Assembly: GCF_028829235.1 (NCBI RefSeq)
Contig: NZ_JAIWJY010000003.1
Location: 356,805-420,804 of the forward strand
Length of the DNA stretch: 64,000 nucleotides
Source of the DNA: Tenacibaculum larymnensis
Lineage (GTDB): Bacteria > Bacteroidota > Bacteroidia > Flavobacteriales > Flavobacteriaceae
Reading direction: 5' to 3'
Made by a program: the position numbers and the translations under genes. Below the pieces are notes generated by a model. It was not told where the DNA came from. It ran no database searches and worked only from the letters and a program-made list of their open reading frames with translations. Shown here piece by piece: positions 1 through 9,385 of this stretch. Position 1 is the first letter of the stretch. Every line of letters begins with the position of its first letter.

Positions 1-1367
1 AAAGATTAGCGTATCAATATAATGAATGGTTTTACTTTGACGGAGTAGACGTTATTTTTGGAAAGCCTGAATCTGAAGGTCAAAAACCAATAGAGCTAGA
101 ATACAGTAAAGATTTAAAAGAACTACAAATAAAAACCAAAACGTATAATCCTACTTTAGCGACTTATAGTTACGATTCGTTAAATGATCAGTTTTTTGAA
201 GGAGATTTAAAAGCAAATAATGAAGGGTTAAACGATTTAGCCAATACAGCACTAAAAGCATCAGAACAAGTTTATAAAGAAGTAAAAGACTTTGGGGTAA
301 GTGATGTGTTTTTACAAGATAAATCATCATTAGATGAGTACTTACAAAAGCGTTTACAAGGGTTAAGTGCAGGAGGTAATGTGCTTAAAGCAAGTGGGGT
401 AACAAAAGGACTTTGTTTAGGAACTATAATAAAAGTAAGCGCAGCAAAGTATGATGAAGGAAAGTATACTGTAAAACAGTATGGAGAATATATTATAACT
501 CAAATAAGTCATTATGCTGATGTTGGAGGAGCATATCATAATACCTTTGAAGCTGTCCCTGCAAACACAAAAAGTTTACCATTAAACGAAAATATAGCAC
601 CAGCTATAGCTAATAATCAAGTAGCTAAGGTAGTAAGTAATAAAGATCCAGAAAGTAAAGGACGTGTACAGGTTCAGTTTTACTGGCAAGAAGCTATAGG
701 AGCAAAAACAGATTTTATTCGTGTAATGACACCAGATGCGGGAAGCAGTGACCTTACTAAAACTAATAGAGGATTTGTATTTATTCCAGAAATAGGCGAT
801 CAAGTAATGGTAGGTTTTGAACATAACGACCCTAATCGTCCTTTTGTAATGGGAAGCATGTTTACAGGTAAAAATGGAGCAGGAGGAGATGAAGAAAATG
901 TAAGAAAGAGCATTATTACACGTGGTGGACATACGATTGAGTTAGACGATACAAAAGATAAGGAGAAAATAACCATAAAAGACAAAGACGGAAGTATTAT
1001 AACTTTTGATACTAAAGAAAAATCATTGTTTGTTCAGTCTGCTGAAACTATGGAGTTTTCTGCTAAGAATGTGAAAATAATTGCAGAAGAAAATATTGAA
1101 CTACAAGCAAAAGGAGAAATAAAAACAGCGTCAGAAAAAGACACTTCAATTTTATCTCAAGGAGCAATTAAAGCTCAGGCAGATAAAGATGCTAGCATTA
1201 CAAGTAGTGCAAATGTGGCTATTGAGGCAAGTAGTAAAGCTACTATTAAAGGGCAAAATACAACTATTGAAGGTCAAGCGGCAGCCGAATTAAAAGGACA
1301 GCAAACAAAAGTACAAGGGCAAATGACTGTAGTACAAGGAGCAAGCGGTAAGTTTGATATAATGTAA
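1..1367 (+). CDS. vgrG: VgrG (TssI) type VI secretion spike protein, 5' end outside the window
   Basis: The frame is open from base 3, so the start lies upstream; about 454 residues are visible. The first visible residues (RLAYQYNEWFYFDG) match the gp27-like part of VgrG, where an RLAEEYGEWFYYDG-type motif is usual. A gp5-like OB-fold region follows (VQVQFYW, GDQVMVGFEHNDPNRPFVMGS), then a C-terminal beta-helix of short repeats rich in K, T, S and A, ending near FDIM. VgrG trimers form the puncture tip of the type VI secretion (T6SS) tail spike and carry effectors directly or through PAAR proteins. The PAAR gene follows after 22 bases, as in many vgrG cassettes. A GTG at 306 is an internal codon, not the start. 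The family call is firm; the specific effectors carried are inferred from the neighbours. Confidence 0.9.
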   Translation, partial: RLAYQYNEWFYFDGVDVIFGKPESEGQKPIELEYSKDLKELQIKTKTYNPTLATYSYDSLNDQFFEGDLKANNEGLNDLANTALKASEQVYKEVKDFGVSDVFLQDKSSLDEYLQKRLQGLSAGGNVLKASGVTKGLCLGTIIKVSAAKYDEGKYTVKQYGEYIITQISHYADVGGAYHNTFEAVPANTKSLPLNENIAPAIANNQVAKVVSNKDPESKGRVQVQFYWQEAIGAKTDFIRVMTPDAGSSDLTKTNRGFVFIPEIGDQVMVGFEHNDPNRPFVMGSMFTGKNGAGGDEENVRKSIITRGGHTIELDDTKDKEKITIKDKDGSIITFDTKEKSLFVQSAETMEFSAKNVKIIAEENIELQAKGEIKTASEKDTSILSQGAIKAQADKDASITSSANVAIEASSKATIKGQNTTIEGQAAAELKGQQTKVQGQMTVVQGASGKFDIM

Positions 1368-1389
1368 TCTTTTTAAAAAACAAAAACAT

Positions 1390-3003
1390 ATGCCAGGACC
1401 AGTAGCAACAGTAGGTAGTATGCATGTATGTCCTATGTGTAGTGGAACAACACCTCATGTTGGAGGACCAATAGCACAAGGAGAAGCAAATGTATTAGCT
1501 AACGGGAAACCCGTGGCCACTATAGGTAGTATGTGTACCTGTGTAGGACCACCGGATACCATAGCACAAGGATTTCCTAATATTTTAATTAACGGAAAAC
1601 CCGTAGCATGTTTGGGAGACCTAACAGCCCACGGAGGAACAATAACAGCAGGAGAAGCTAATATTATAGTAGGTAGTGCTGCGCCAGTTCCTTCAGTTAA
1701 TATGCCTGTAAACAAGATACCATTTCCAAAAATTAGTATTGTAGATAGGTTAGCTCACAATAGTAAAATAAAAGAAGCGGAAGAAAATCAAGAAAAACTA
1801 AAAGAAGAAGAGCAAGGAGAACCGCGAATTTATAATTTACAATGGCTAAAAGAAAAGAATATAATACGGAAGTCAAAAGTGTTAAAAGAAGTAACACTAC
1901 GAGCTTATGTTTATAATATTCCAGAAGGAGAAAGTATTACGTTTAAAGTAAAGAAACCTGTTGAAACTACCGATGAAAATGGTAGTACAGCCATAAATGA
2001 AGAAGAAGTGGTAGAATTAACAGGAACAGTACAAGATAAAAAAGTAGAAGTTACTTGGGAGGTTGAAGATGTTTCAGAAGAAGGAGAGAGTACAAGTAAT
2101 ACACAAAAAAAAAACAATACAATAGTAAGTACGCAAGCAGAAAGTAATACAACACCATCCAATAATGTAGTAGCTACTCCTGCTTCAGGAGAAGATAAGG
2201 AAGATCGTTTTGTCGAGGTAGAAACAGGAGAAGTAAAAAAAGGAAATTGGATTACAGAAGAAGGAAATACGGTTATTGTTAATAGAAATGGGCAAAGAGC
2301 TTATGATTGGGAGTATGCAGACAATCCTGATGAAGCTAAAATGAAGCAAAATGGAATGTCAGATTATGATATTTTCAATGTAAAGCTAACAAAATCTTAT
2401 CCTGAAGCGTATCTAAAAGCAGAAATGAAAGTTACACTTTGGTTGTTTTCTGATATAGAAGATGGCTTTGGAGAAAATGGAATACGATTAGCAAACCACT
2501 TTTTTTCAGGAGGAGGAAAAGACTTTGAATTTAACCAAAGTTCAAACCCTTCTATAGAAATGCGTGACTCAGAAAGGTTTAAGTCGTTCGTGTCTTCTTT
2601 AAAAGAAGAACTCAAAAAAAAGTATGAAAAAGACGGAACAATAAATGGATCAACCGGAGTTAACTTATATAGTATAAGAACCTCACTTCCTTATTATGGT
2701 GTATCATCTTCATTAAACCCCAATGTAAATGAGTCAGCAACATTTATAGGAGGTATTCAAGGTTGTGTAGCAAAGTACAAAGTCTTAAAAAATGAAAAAA
2801 CACAAGAAGTCAAAGTTGAAATAGAACGAGTATTATTCTTAGATACTTTTGGAGCAGGATGGGAAGATGGTGGAGCCAATGGAAAAGCAAAACAATGGGT
2901 GCCAGGTTTGGTAGCAATGTTTTGTTTACAACATTTTAAGAATTTAAAAAGCCCTAATAAATTTAGACCTTTTACGGTGTTTGTAGATATTAAACCTTCA
3001 TAA
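1390..3003 (+). CDS. PAAR-domain protein with a C-terminal effector-like domain
   Basis: Residues 1-96 are a PAAR domain: several GxPVATxG / NVLxNGKPVA repeats with Cys and His residues (CPMC, PHVGG, CTC) that sharpen the VgrG tip and usually bind a metal ion. A charged, low-complexity linker follows at about 110-300, rich in E, K, S and T. The C-terminal 200 residues look globular (IGGIQGC, LFLDTFGAGWEDGG, AMFCLQHF, RPFTVFV). Their layout of a Gly-rich strand, a D-x-FG turn and a late LQH helix before a closing PF strand reminds me of the DUF3289-type domain found at the ends of other PAAR effectors; that is memory, not a search. The next gene overlaps the spacing of an immunity gene (2 bases away). 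PAAR is certain; toxic activity is inference. Confidence 0.82.
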   Translation: MPGPVATVGSMHVCPMCSGTTPHVGGPIAQGEANVLANGKPVATIGSMCTCVGPPDTIAQGFPNILINGKPVACLGDLTAHGGTITAGEANIIVGSAAPVPSVNMPVNKIPFPKISIVDRLAHNSKIKEAEENQEKLKEEEQGEPRIYNLQWLKEKNIIRKSKVLKEVTLRAYVYNIPEGESITFKVKKPVETTDENGSTAINEEEVVELTGTVQDKKVEVTWEVEDVSEEGESTSNTQKKNNTIVSTQAESNTTPSNNVVATPASGEDKEDRFVEVETGEVKKGNWITEEGNTVIVNRNGQRAYDWEYADNPDEAKMKQNGMSDYDIFNVKLTKSYPEAYLKAEMKVTLWLFSDIEDGFGENGIRLANHFFSGGGKDFEFNQSSNPSIEMRDSERFKSFVSSLKEELKKKYEKDGTINGSTGVNLYSIRTSLPYYGVSSSLNPNVNESATFIGGIQGCVAKYKVLKNEKTQEVKVEIERVLFLDTFGAGWEDGGANGKAKQWVPGLVAMFCLQHFKNLKSPNKFRPFTVFVDIKPS

Positions 3004-3005
3004 TT

Positions 3006-3782
3006 ATGAATCTAATTTTTATTCTTTTGGTTGTAATAACTATTATGTTCATTCTTTTTTTTAAAACAAAAAAGAAATTCATAAAAATTATTACAATTAT
3101 TGTAGCACTTCTAGCTGTTTTTTGGGCATTTCTTTTAGCAGAAAAAGAAGTAGAAAATAAAAACGAAGCTTTTGAAATAAAACAGCTTACCATAAACGAT
3201 TATGAAGCAGACTATGTGTTTAACTTTAAAGGTAACGCTCAACAAATAAAAAGTATATTTCAGTATGTTTATAACGATCTAAAAGAAAGAAAAACAAAAC
3301 AACAGAAGAAACCTCAAGCGGACAGCATACAGGGGGAAGTAGCAATAAATAAATCTGCAAAAGAGCTAATTGAAAAAACGTCATTAACAGAAGAAGAAAT
3401 AAAGGCAAGCTTTTTTGATTATGAGTTTTTAAGACCTGTTGAAAATGCAAACCCCAATGATAGAGAGAACTTAATATTTAAATTTATAATAGACGAAGAA
3501 AAAGGAGATATAGAAAGTATTATATCAAGATTTACGAATACGGAGATAAAAAAAGATGAGTATAAAATTGAATCAGTAAATGATACTTTATCTAACATAT
3601 ATTTAGAAGATACATTATTAAATTATAATTCATTTTCTAAGAGCTTAGAGCTGGCAAAAAATAGCAAACCTCACTTTACTTCGAATATTTACAATTACGA
3701 TGTTTTATACAAAAACAAATTTATTTTCAGAATAAAATATTTTGAAAGAGGAAAGTATCTTAAAGTATTTTTTAAAAACTAA
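3006..3782 (+). CDS. Membrane-anchored protein, probable immunity partner of the PAAR effector
   Basis: The product has 258 residues. Two hydrophobic helices lie at about 3-19 and 26-43, separated by a lysine-rich cytoplasmic-type turn (KTKKKFIK). A soluble, mostly charged domain of about 210 residues follows. I recognise no named family. The gene starts 2 bases after the PAAR effector gene and ends 16 bases before the VasX-like effector gene, so it is sandwiched between two toxin candidates in one operon. That position, with membrane anchoring and a hydrophilic domain likely facing the periplasm, is what a T6SS immunity protein against a cell-envelope toxin would look like. An adaptor or chaperone for the effector is the main alternative; those are usually soluble and lie before the effector. 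Confidence 0.55.
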   Translation: MNLIFILLVVITIMFILFFKTKKKFIKIITIIVALLAVFWAFLLAEKEVENKNEAFEIKQLTINDYEADYVFNFKGNAQQIKSIFQYVYNDLKERKTKQQKKPQADSIQGEVAINKSAKELIEKTSLTEEEIKASFFDYEFLRPVENANPNDRENLIFKFIIDEEKGDIESIISRFTNTEIKKDEYKIESVNDTLSNIYLEDTLLNYNSFSKSLELAKNSKPHFTSNIYNYDVLYKNKFIFRIKYFERGKYLKVFFKN

Positions 3783-3798
3783 AAACTAAAAACAAAAA

Positions 3799-6700
3799 AT
3801 GGCTAACGATATTTTAGAAAAAAACCAACTAACAGAATATAATGAAGTAGTTGCTAGGTATTTTTTTGAGTGTACTGGAGGTGGTGTTATGGAACCTGTA
3901 AAAAGCCCAGAAAAAGAAGCTTTAAAACCGGGTATTCGTTTACATTTTTTACGTTATGGTTTATTTGATAAGAATTCGGAAAACCAAACAGAAGAAGATG
4001 TAGATGCGCCTAAATATAACGATCCGAGAATAACCAAAGGGGTTTTAATACAAGATGATAAAGCAGTATGTAAAAATGTAGCTACTTGTAATTCTAATAC
4101 CCAGAATACAAATGCAGCAGAAAACAGTACGCTTGAGTTAGAAGAAGTAGAGGTGTTATCACTAAAAGAGTTGCCTCAAATTAATAATTTTTATGTAGCC
4201 CGAACTGCTCTAAATAAAGGATATATTTATCTAATTAACGATGAAGATCAAAACGATTACCACGAACTATATGTTGATGAAAGTGGACAGCTACAGCATA
4301 TTATATGGGCATACAACAAAGATGAAAAAGGAAATTATAAAGATATTCGAAAACCATCTGGAGACAAGAGCGAATATAAGTTAATAATAGAACCAGGAAA
4401 AAAATATTGGGTAGCATACTCTCCTGTACAATGGAGTAGAGATTATCATAATGAGCTGAATACGGATGCTAATAAGCGTAAAGAACGTATGAAGTTGATA
4501 GATTGTAGTGGTATAAAAAAAGGAGAAGAAGAAAAACATGAAAATGTTATACCATTTACAAATGTAAGAGCAACGTTTCCTGGTAACCATCCAAGGGCAG
4601 GAGCACTTGAAAAGATGCTAGACTCAATATTATCAGATGAAAAGAAACAAGATGAAAAAGGAGATAATGAGGTTTTTGAAGATATGTTTATCACATTACA
4701 TGATCCAGCAGGTTGTGCAGCAGATATAAGTGAGGTTGTAAGTGATAAAACATTAAAGCTTCAAGCATTAACTCAAGCAATACAATCAGGTGAATCGGTA
4801 AAAGAGGCGTTAGGTAGATTAGAAAGAAAAGAAATACAAGCACCTGAGCCTAAAGATAAAGAGTATGGGCATTTATTTACATTGGCACTCACTTGTTATC
4901 AGATGGTGTATAACGATGATAAAGCGATCTTAAAATTTGATGGAGGTTCACCTGGTTGGTTTAATTTTAATGATAGGCATTCGTTAGATCCAAGGCCCAT
5001 GTATTCTGAGTATTACAGTATGGCTGAAAAAGGAACAGTCTATAGAAAAAATAGTGGCCATATAGGTTATGGTTTAGACCATGAAAAACTAAAAGGTATT
5101 TTAGGAGTTGAGGAACGTAAGCAAGCAAGAAAAATCTTATTAAATTATAGAGAAGATTTAGGTGTTTTATTAAGTTCTACATATGTAAGAACCTATTTAG
5201 ACGATTTTTTAGGAAATCACCCAGAACGTATTGTAGAAGGGAGAGATTTTATGTTAAATATAATAGACCCTTTAAGTTATCACCCTTATAAGTTTGATGC
5301 ACATTTATTACTTGATAAAGATTATGTAGAAAATGATAAATGGGTAAATTGGTTGTATGATGTCATAGACGATAAATACCCTGAACGAGTAAAAAATAAA
5401 GGAACTAAAAGTAAAGCAAAAGGATTTGAAGGTTTAGACCCTTTATTAGCTTTATTAGCAGCGCCTTTAAATATTAAAGAAGTAATTAGTAAAGGGGAGA
5501 GTTTTGCGCAAAACTTAGCTGGGGTTTACGAAAAAAACTTAAAGTATCGTGCGAGCCAAGCATCAAGTTTTAAGGAAGTAGATGGAATATTACTCCGATC
5601 TATAGAAGAGCGACAAAAGTTTATTGTAGATAAGTTAAACAAAAACCTTGAGGTTTTTGGTGAAAAAATGTTTGAAATACGTGATGGAGATATTCACTTA
5701 CGATTACAAGAGCTAGGGGTAGAGTTAGACCCAGAATATGTTAAAAAAGGAAAATATACTGGTAAACGTGCGGATGTATTACGTATCTTAAAGGAAAGCC
5801 ATGGAAAAGATGGTTTTACCTATCGTACTCTTAAAAATGGTAGAAGTACAACTTACGAAATAAAAGTAAAAGTAGCAGAAAATGTAAGTGATGATGCCCG
5901 AGCTGTTAAAAACTATAAAATTAGCCAGATGGTTAATGGTAGAGCTTTTAATGGAGTATTTGCTTTGTTGGAATTATATAATTTTAGCATGGCAGTAGTT
6001 AAAGTAACAAGCGAAGGAAGTTCTAAAAAAGATAAAGTATCTGCTTTGGGTACCGCTGTAAAGTTAACAGAAGCTAGTGTTAACTTAAGAATAGCTTTTT
6101 TAAATGCTTCTGAAAGTGAAATAAAAAAGGGTCTGGCAGAACGTATAGCTGTAAAGTGGGGTAAGCCGTTAGGTGTAGTAGGAGGGATAATTACAGTAGG
6201 ATGGTGTCTTTATGATAGTTTTAAGGCAATGGATAAAGGAGATATGGATGCTGGTTTTGCTATGATGGGTGCTGGGGTTGCTTTTGGGGTGTCTTCAATG
6301 GCATCTGTAGGAATTGTTTTTGCTTCTACAGGACCTGTAGGGTGGATAGCAGCAGCAATAGGAGTAGGACTATTACTTATAGCATCATTACTTACCGATA
6401 GTGAGTTAGAAACTTTTTTTAAAAACTTTTTATTAAGTGATTCATATGGGGAAGGCTTTCCTAAGCGCTCAAAAGAGTTACCCATGGACTACGCTCGTAG
6501 AATTTTAGAAAACAGAAAATTGTTAACAGATGATGATTATCATGATACACTTATGAACCCTATTGATGCTCAAACCAAATTGTTTGATTGTATCGTATGT
6601 AAAGAGATAGGGTTTAAACCGATAAATTCAAAATCTAAAATGATCCCTTCGTTTGGAGGAACAATGCCATCATCTATAGAAACAGCGTCGTATTTTAGTG

Positions 6701-7110
6701 CTAAAATGGTGTTTAGTCGATTTTTCAACCATCCTGATCAAGTAGAAACTCACGTGTTCTTTTACCCAAAAGGAGTAAAAAATGGAAACCCCATAAATAT
6801 GAATATTGGTACGGTGAGTAAAATTTACGATTTAGAGAACAGGGAGGCTTTAGAGGTAAAGTTTTGGGTGCCAAAATCACATGAGGATAAAATAACCTCA
6901 CAGTCAGAAGCAGTATTCGCTCTACGATTAAAGATAGATGAGAGTGAACAATTATACTTTCCATATTCGTTACAAAAAAAAGAACGTTATTTAGGAGCTA
7001 AAATAAAACTACGAGCATTAAGTGCGGGATTATATATTACAGATTTAGACCAAAATGAAGAAGTTATGATTGCACCATTAAAAGAATTAAAAACAAACAA
7101 ACCATGGTAA
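3799..7110 (+). CDS. VasX-like T6SS effector, probable pore-forming toxin
   Basis: This is a 1103-residue protein with no signal peptide. The N-terminal part has the pattern of the VasX / BTH_I2691 effector group: an early RLHFLRYGL strand, NFYVARTALNKGYIYLIND near residues 130-150, a DESGQLQHIIW stretch, and a DPAGCAADI motif near 300. A long helical middle follows. A hydrophobic region at about 788-866 holds a first helix (LGVVGGIITVGWCLYDSF) and a Gly/Ala-rich hairpin of two or more helices (about 819-865), followed by SELETFFKNFL, as in the membrane-inserting part of VasX-type colicin-like toxins. It sits in the vgrG-PAAR operon and is followed directly by four membrane proteins that fit an immunity role. 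The last codons (CCA TGG TAA) contain the ATG of the next gene. The family assignment is by remembered motifs, not alignment. Confidence 0.75.
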   Translation: MANDILEKNQLTEYNEVVARYFFECTGGGVMEPVKSPEKEALKPGIRLHFLRYGLFDKNSENQTEEDVDAPKYNDPRITKGVLIQDDKAVCKNVATCNSNTQNTNAAENSTLELEEVEVLSLKELPQINNFYVARTALNKGYIYLINDEDQNDYHELYVDESGQLQHIIWAYNKDEKGNYKDIRKPSGDKSEYKLIIEPGKKYWVAYSPVQWSRDYHNELNTDANKRKERMKLIDCSGIKKGEEEKHENVIPFTNVRATFPGNHPRAGALEKMLDSILSDEKKQDEKGDNEVFEDMFITLHDPAGCAADISEVVSDKTLKLQALTQAIQSGESVKEALGRLERKEIQAPEPKDKEYGHLFTLALTCYQMVYNDDKAILKFDGGSPGWFNFNDRHSLDPRPMYSEYYSMAEKGTVYRKNSGHIGYGLDHEKLKGILGVEERKQARKILLNYREDLGVLLSSTYVRTYLDDFLGNHPERIVEGRDFMLNIIDPLSYHPYKFDAHLLLDKDYVENDKWVNWLYDVIDDKYPERVKNKGTKSKAKGFEGLDPLLALLAAPLNIKEVISKGESFAQNLAGVYEKNLKYRASQASSFKEVDGILLRSIEERQKFIVDKLNKNLEVFGEKMFEIRDGDIHLRLQELGVELDPEYVKKGKYTGKRADVLRILKESHGKDGFTYRTLKNGRSTTYEIKVKVAENVSDDARAVKNYKISQMVNGRAFNGVFALLELYNFSMAVVKVTSEGSSKKDKVSALGTAVKLTEASVNLRIAFLNASESEIKKGLAERIAVKWGKPLGVVGGIITVGWCLYDSFKAMDKGDMDAGFAMMGAGVAFGVSSMASVGIVFASTGPVGWIAAAIGVGLLLIASLLTDSELETFFKNFLLSDSYGEGFPKRSKELPMDYARRILENRKLLTDDDYHDTLMNPIDAQTKLFDCIVCKEIGFKPINSKSKMIPSFGGTMPSSIETASYFSAKMVFSRFFNHPDQVETHVFFYPKGVKNGNPINMNIGTVSKIYDLENREALEVKFWVPKSHEDKITSQSEAVFALRLKIDESEQLYFPYSLQKKERYLGAKIKLRALSAGLYITDLDQNEEVMIAPLKELKTNKPW

Positions 7111-7859
7111 AAGACTTTACCCGAAAAATAACTCATCAAGACTATAAAAAATCAGAAAAACTAAAAAAATATTATCATAGGGTAGAAAAGAGAATATACG
7201 TAAAGCCTAGAAATTCTGTAAATAGTAATTCGCATAGGCTATTGAAATATGATTATAAGGATAACAATTTTATTTATTACCATACGAAGGGTACAGTAGT
7301 GCCTTTATTAGGGGGTGGAATATCTTTTGCTTTTCTATTAATTTTTCTGTTTCCATTAGAAGAACAAAGAGATGAAATTGAATGGTTTTTTTTGATAGTA
7401 ACAGTATTATTAACTGTTTTTTTCTTGGTATACGGTCTAACGAAACCCAAAAAAGAACATATTTTAAATCGTAAAGATGGATTGATTACGATGACTGGTT
7501 TTTTTTGGCAAAAAAACATCACAATGCCATTTAAAAAAGTAGAGTTTGCTTATAGTACAGGTGAAGAAAATATGGTGGGAGCTTTTAGGTTAGAAGTTAT
7601 TCGTCCAAATAAATGGCAAACTTTTGACTCTTTTGGGTATGGGGGAGCAGAATGTTATGAGAGTATGTCTTTTATTACTTGGTATATGGATAAAAACCGT
7701 CCGCTACCTCCTGGAGAAGCTTTTGATCCATATCGTCAGCAAGACTTTGAAAGAAGAAAAGCTAAGGGGTTTCCTAAGCCTTTGTACCCAAGTAAAATAT
7801 CAACGCCAGAGGCTACTAAAGAACAACAAGCAGAACGTAAACGTATTGGTGGATGGTAG
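7104..7859 (+). CDS. Two-helix membrane protein, immunity array copy 1
   Basis: The product has 251 residues. A basic, hydrophilic N-terminus (FTRKITHQDYK) leads to two transmembrane helices at about 64-84 and 92-112, a cytoplasmic-type turn GLTKPKKE, a central NRKDGLITMTGFFW strand region, and a conserved C-terminal tail (RPLPPG, DPYRQQDFERRK, STPEATKEQQ, RKRIGGW). The start ATG overlaps the toxin stop by 7 bases (ATGGTAA), which predicts translational coupling. I recognise the tail as recurrent in T6SS-linked proteins of Bacteroidota but cannot name a family. The position behind a pore-forming effector and the double membrane helix point to immunity by blocking the pore, as for VasX and its immunity protein in Vibrio cholerae. 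Function is inference. Confidence 0.65.
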   Translation: MVKDFTRKITHQDYKKSEKLKKYYHRVEKRIYVKPRNSVNSNSHRLLKYDYKDNNFIYYHTKGTVVPLLGGGISFAFLLIFLFPLEEQRDEIEWFFLIVTVLLTVFFLVYGLTKPKKEHILNRKDGLITMTGFFWQKNITMPFKKVEFAYSTGEENMVGAFRLEVIRPNKWQTFDSFGYGGAECYESMSFITWYMDKNRPLPPGEAFDPYRQQDFERRKAKGFPKPLYPSKISTPEATKEQQAERKRIGGW

Positions 7860-8608
7860 ACTTTACCCGAAAAATAACCCATCAAGATTATAAAAACTCA
7901 GAGAAACTCAAAAAGTATTACCATCGAGTTGTAAAAAAAATTCATGTTAAACCAAGTAAGCTTGACAAAGGCTATATTGAAAGGAAACGATCTGATTATA
8001 TTATTTATAATGATAAATTTTTAGTAACTAAAACTGCTTATTTTATAGTACCAGTAATTTTTGGAGGAGCGTCATTAATTTTATCTTTATTACTTATTTT
8101 TCCTTTAAATGAACCAAGAGATACTGCCGACTGGTCTCTTTTAATTATTTCGGTTTGTTCTACTATGTTTTTTATCATTTTTGGATTGACGATGCCTAAA
8201 AAAGAAAATATTTTAAATCGTAGAGACGGATTAGTAACTTTTACTGGTTTTTTATGGCAACCTAATATAACGATGGAGTTTAAAAAAACAGAATTTGCTT
8301 ATAGTACAGGAGGAGAGGATTTAGTTGGAGGTTTTCAATTACAAATCATACGTCCCAATAAATGGCAAACATTTGCTATTACTGGTTATGTAGGAAGCGA
8401 GTGTTATGAAGATATGTCTTTTATTACTTGGTATATGGATAAAAACCGTCCGCTACCTCCTGGAGAAGCTTTTGATCCATATCGTCAACAAGATTTTGAG
8501 CGTAGAAAAGCTGAGGGATTTCCTAAGCCTCTGTACCCAAGTAAAATATCAACGCCAGAGGCTACTAAAGAGCAACAAGCAGAACGTAAACGTATTGGTG
8601 GATGGTAG
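7853..8608 (+). CDS. Two-helix membrane protein, immunity array copy 2
   Basis: The product has 251 residues and the same plan as its neighbours: FTRKITHQDYK start, two membrane helices at about 64-110, an NRRDGLVTFTGFLW core and the conserved RPLPPG to RKRIGGW tail. Residues 30-110 differ clearly from copies 1 and 3, while the last 70 residues are almost identical, also at the DNA level. The ATG lies inside the last codons of copy 1 (ATGGTAG, 7-base overlap). The starts of copies 1, 2 and 3 are exactly 749 bases apart. The divergent helices with a fixed tail suggest selection for different toxin specificities on a shared scaffold. Confidence 0.65.
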   Translation: MVDFTRKITHQDYKNSEKLKKYYHRVVKKIHVKPSKLDKGYIERKRSDYIIYNDKFLVTKTAYFIVPVIFGGASLILSLLLIFPLNEPRDTADWSLLIISVCSTMFFIIFGLTMPKKENILNRRDGLVTFTGFLWQPNITMEFKKTEFAYSTGGEDLVGGFQLQIIRPNKWQTFAITGYVGSECYEDMSFITWYMDKNRPLPPGEAFDPYRQQDFERRKAEGFPKPLYPSKISTPEATKEQQAERKRIGGW

Positions 8609-9354
8609 ACTTTACCCGAAATATAACCCACCAGAGCTATAAAAACCCAGAAAAACTCAAAAAATATTACCATAGGGTAGAAAAAAAGATATATGTTAAG
8701 CCTAGAAATTCTGTTAATAGTGATTCGCATAGATTGTTAAAATATGACTATAAAGATGATAATTTTATGTTTTATCATACAAAAGGTACTGTAGTTCCTT
8801 TTTTGGGAGGAGGGGTGTTCTTGTCATTGATTACATTTTTGCCTTTTGCGAATGATGCTTTTCAGAGTTTAGGGAGTATTATATTTTATATTTTTTGTTG
8901 CGCTGGTTTCTGTTTTTTTTTAATTTATGGCTTGACTAAGCCTAAAAAAGAGCAAATTTTAAATCGTAAAGATGGATTGATTACGATGACAGGTTTTTTT
9001 TGGCAAAAAAACATCACAATGCCATTTAAAAAAGCAGAGTTTGCATACAGCACAGGAGGAGAAAATATGGTTGGAGCTTTTATATTAGAGGTTATTCGTC
9101 CAAATAAATGGCAGACTTTTGATTCTTTTGGATATGGTGGAAAAGAATGTTATGAAAGCATGTCATTTATCACATGGTATATGGATAAAAACCGTCCACT
9201 ACCTCCTGGAGAAGCTTTTGATCCATATCGTCAACAAGATTTCGAACGAAGAAAAGCAGCAGGTTTTCCTAAGCCTTTGTACCCAAGTAAAATATCAACG
9301 CCAGAGGCTACTAAAGAACAACAAGCAGAACGTAAACGTATTGGTGGATGGTAA
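8602..9354 (+). CDS. Two-helix membrane protein, immunity array copy 3
   Basis: The product has 250 residues. It is closest to copy 1: the stretch around VKPRNSVNSDSHRLLKYDYK and the TKGTVVPFLGGG that opens helix 1 are nearly the same, while the inside of the two helices differs. The tail matches all other copies. The start overlaps copy 2 by 7 bases (ATGGTAG). Its own stop region again carries ATGGTAA, but here the frame that opens there runs only 11 codons (ending at about 9383), so coupling to copy 4 is lost or vestigial. Immunity to the VasX-like effector or its variants is the inferred role. Confidence 0.65.
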   Translation: MVDFTRNITHQSYKNPEKLKKYYHRVEKKIYVKPRNSVNSDSHRLLKYDYKDDNFMFYHTKGTVVPFLGGGVFLSLITFLPFANDAFQSLGSIIFYIFCCAGFCFFLIYGLTKPKKEQILNRKDGLITMTGFFWQKNITMPFKKAEFAYSTGGENMVGAFILEVIRPNKWQTFDSFGYGGKECYESMSFITWYMDKNRPLPPGEAFDPYRQQDFERRKAAGFPKPLYPSKISTPEATKEQQAERKRIGGW

Positions 9355-9383
9355 AATATGTTGATGGAAGTAGAGTGTCATAA
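9348..9383 (+). other. Vestigial coupled start between immunity copies 3 and 4
   Basis: The junction ATG at 9348 inside the last codons of copy 3 opens a frame of only 11 residues (MVKYVDGSRVS) before a TAA. At the two preceding junctions the same ATG starts a full immunity gene. This looks like the scar of a deleted or replaced array member, with copy 4 starting afresh at 9386. Confidence 0.45.
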
Positions 9384-9385
9384 TT

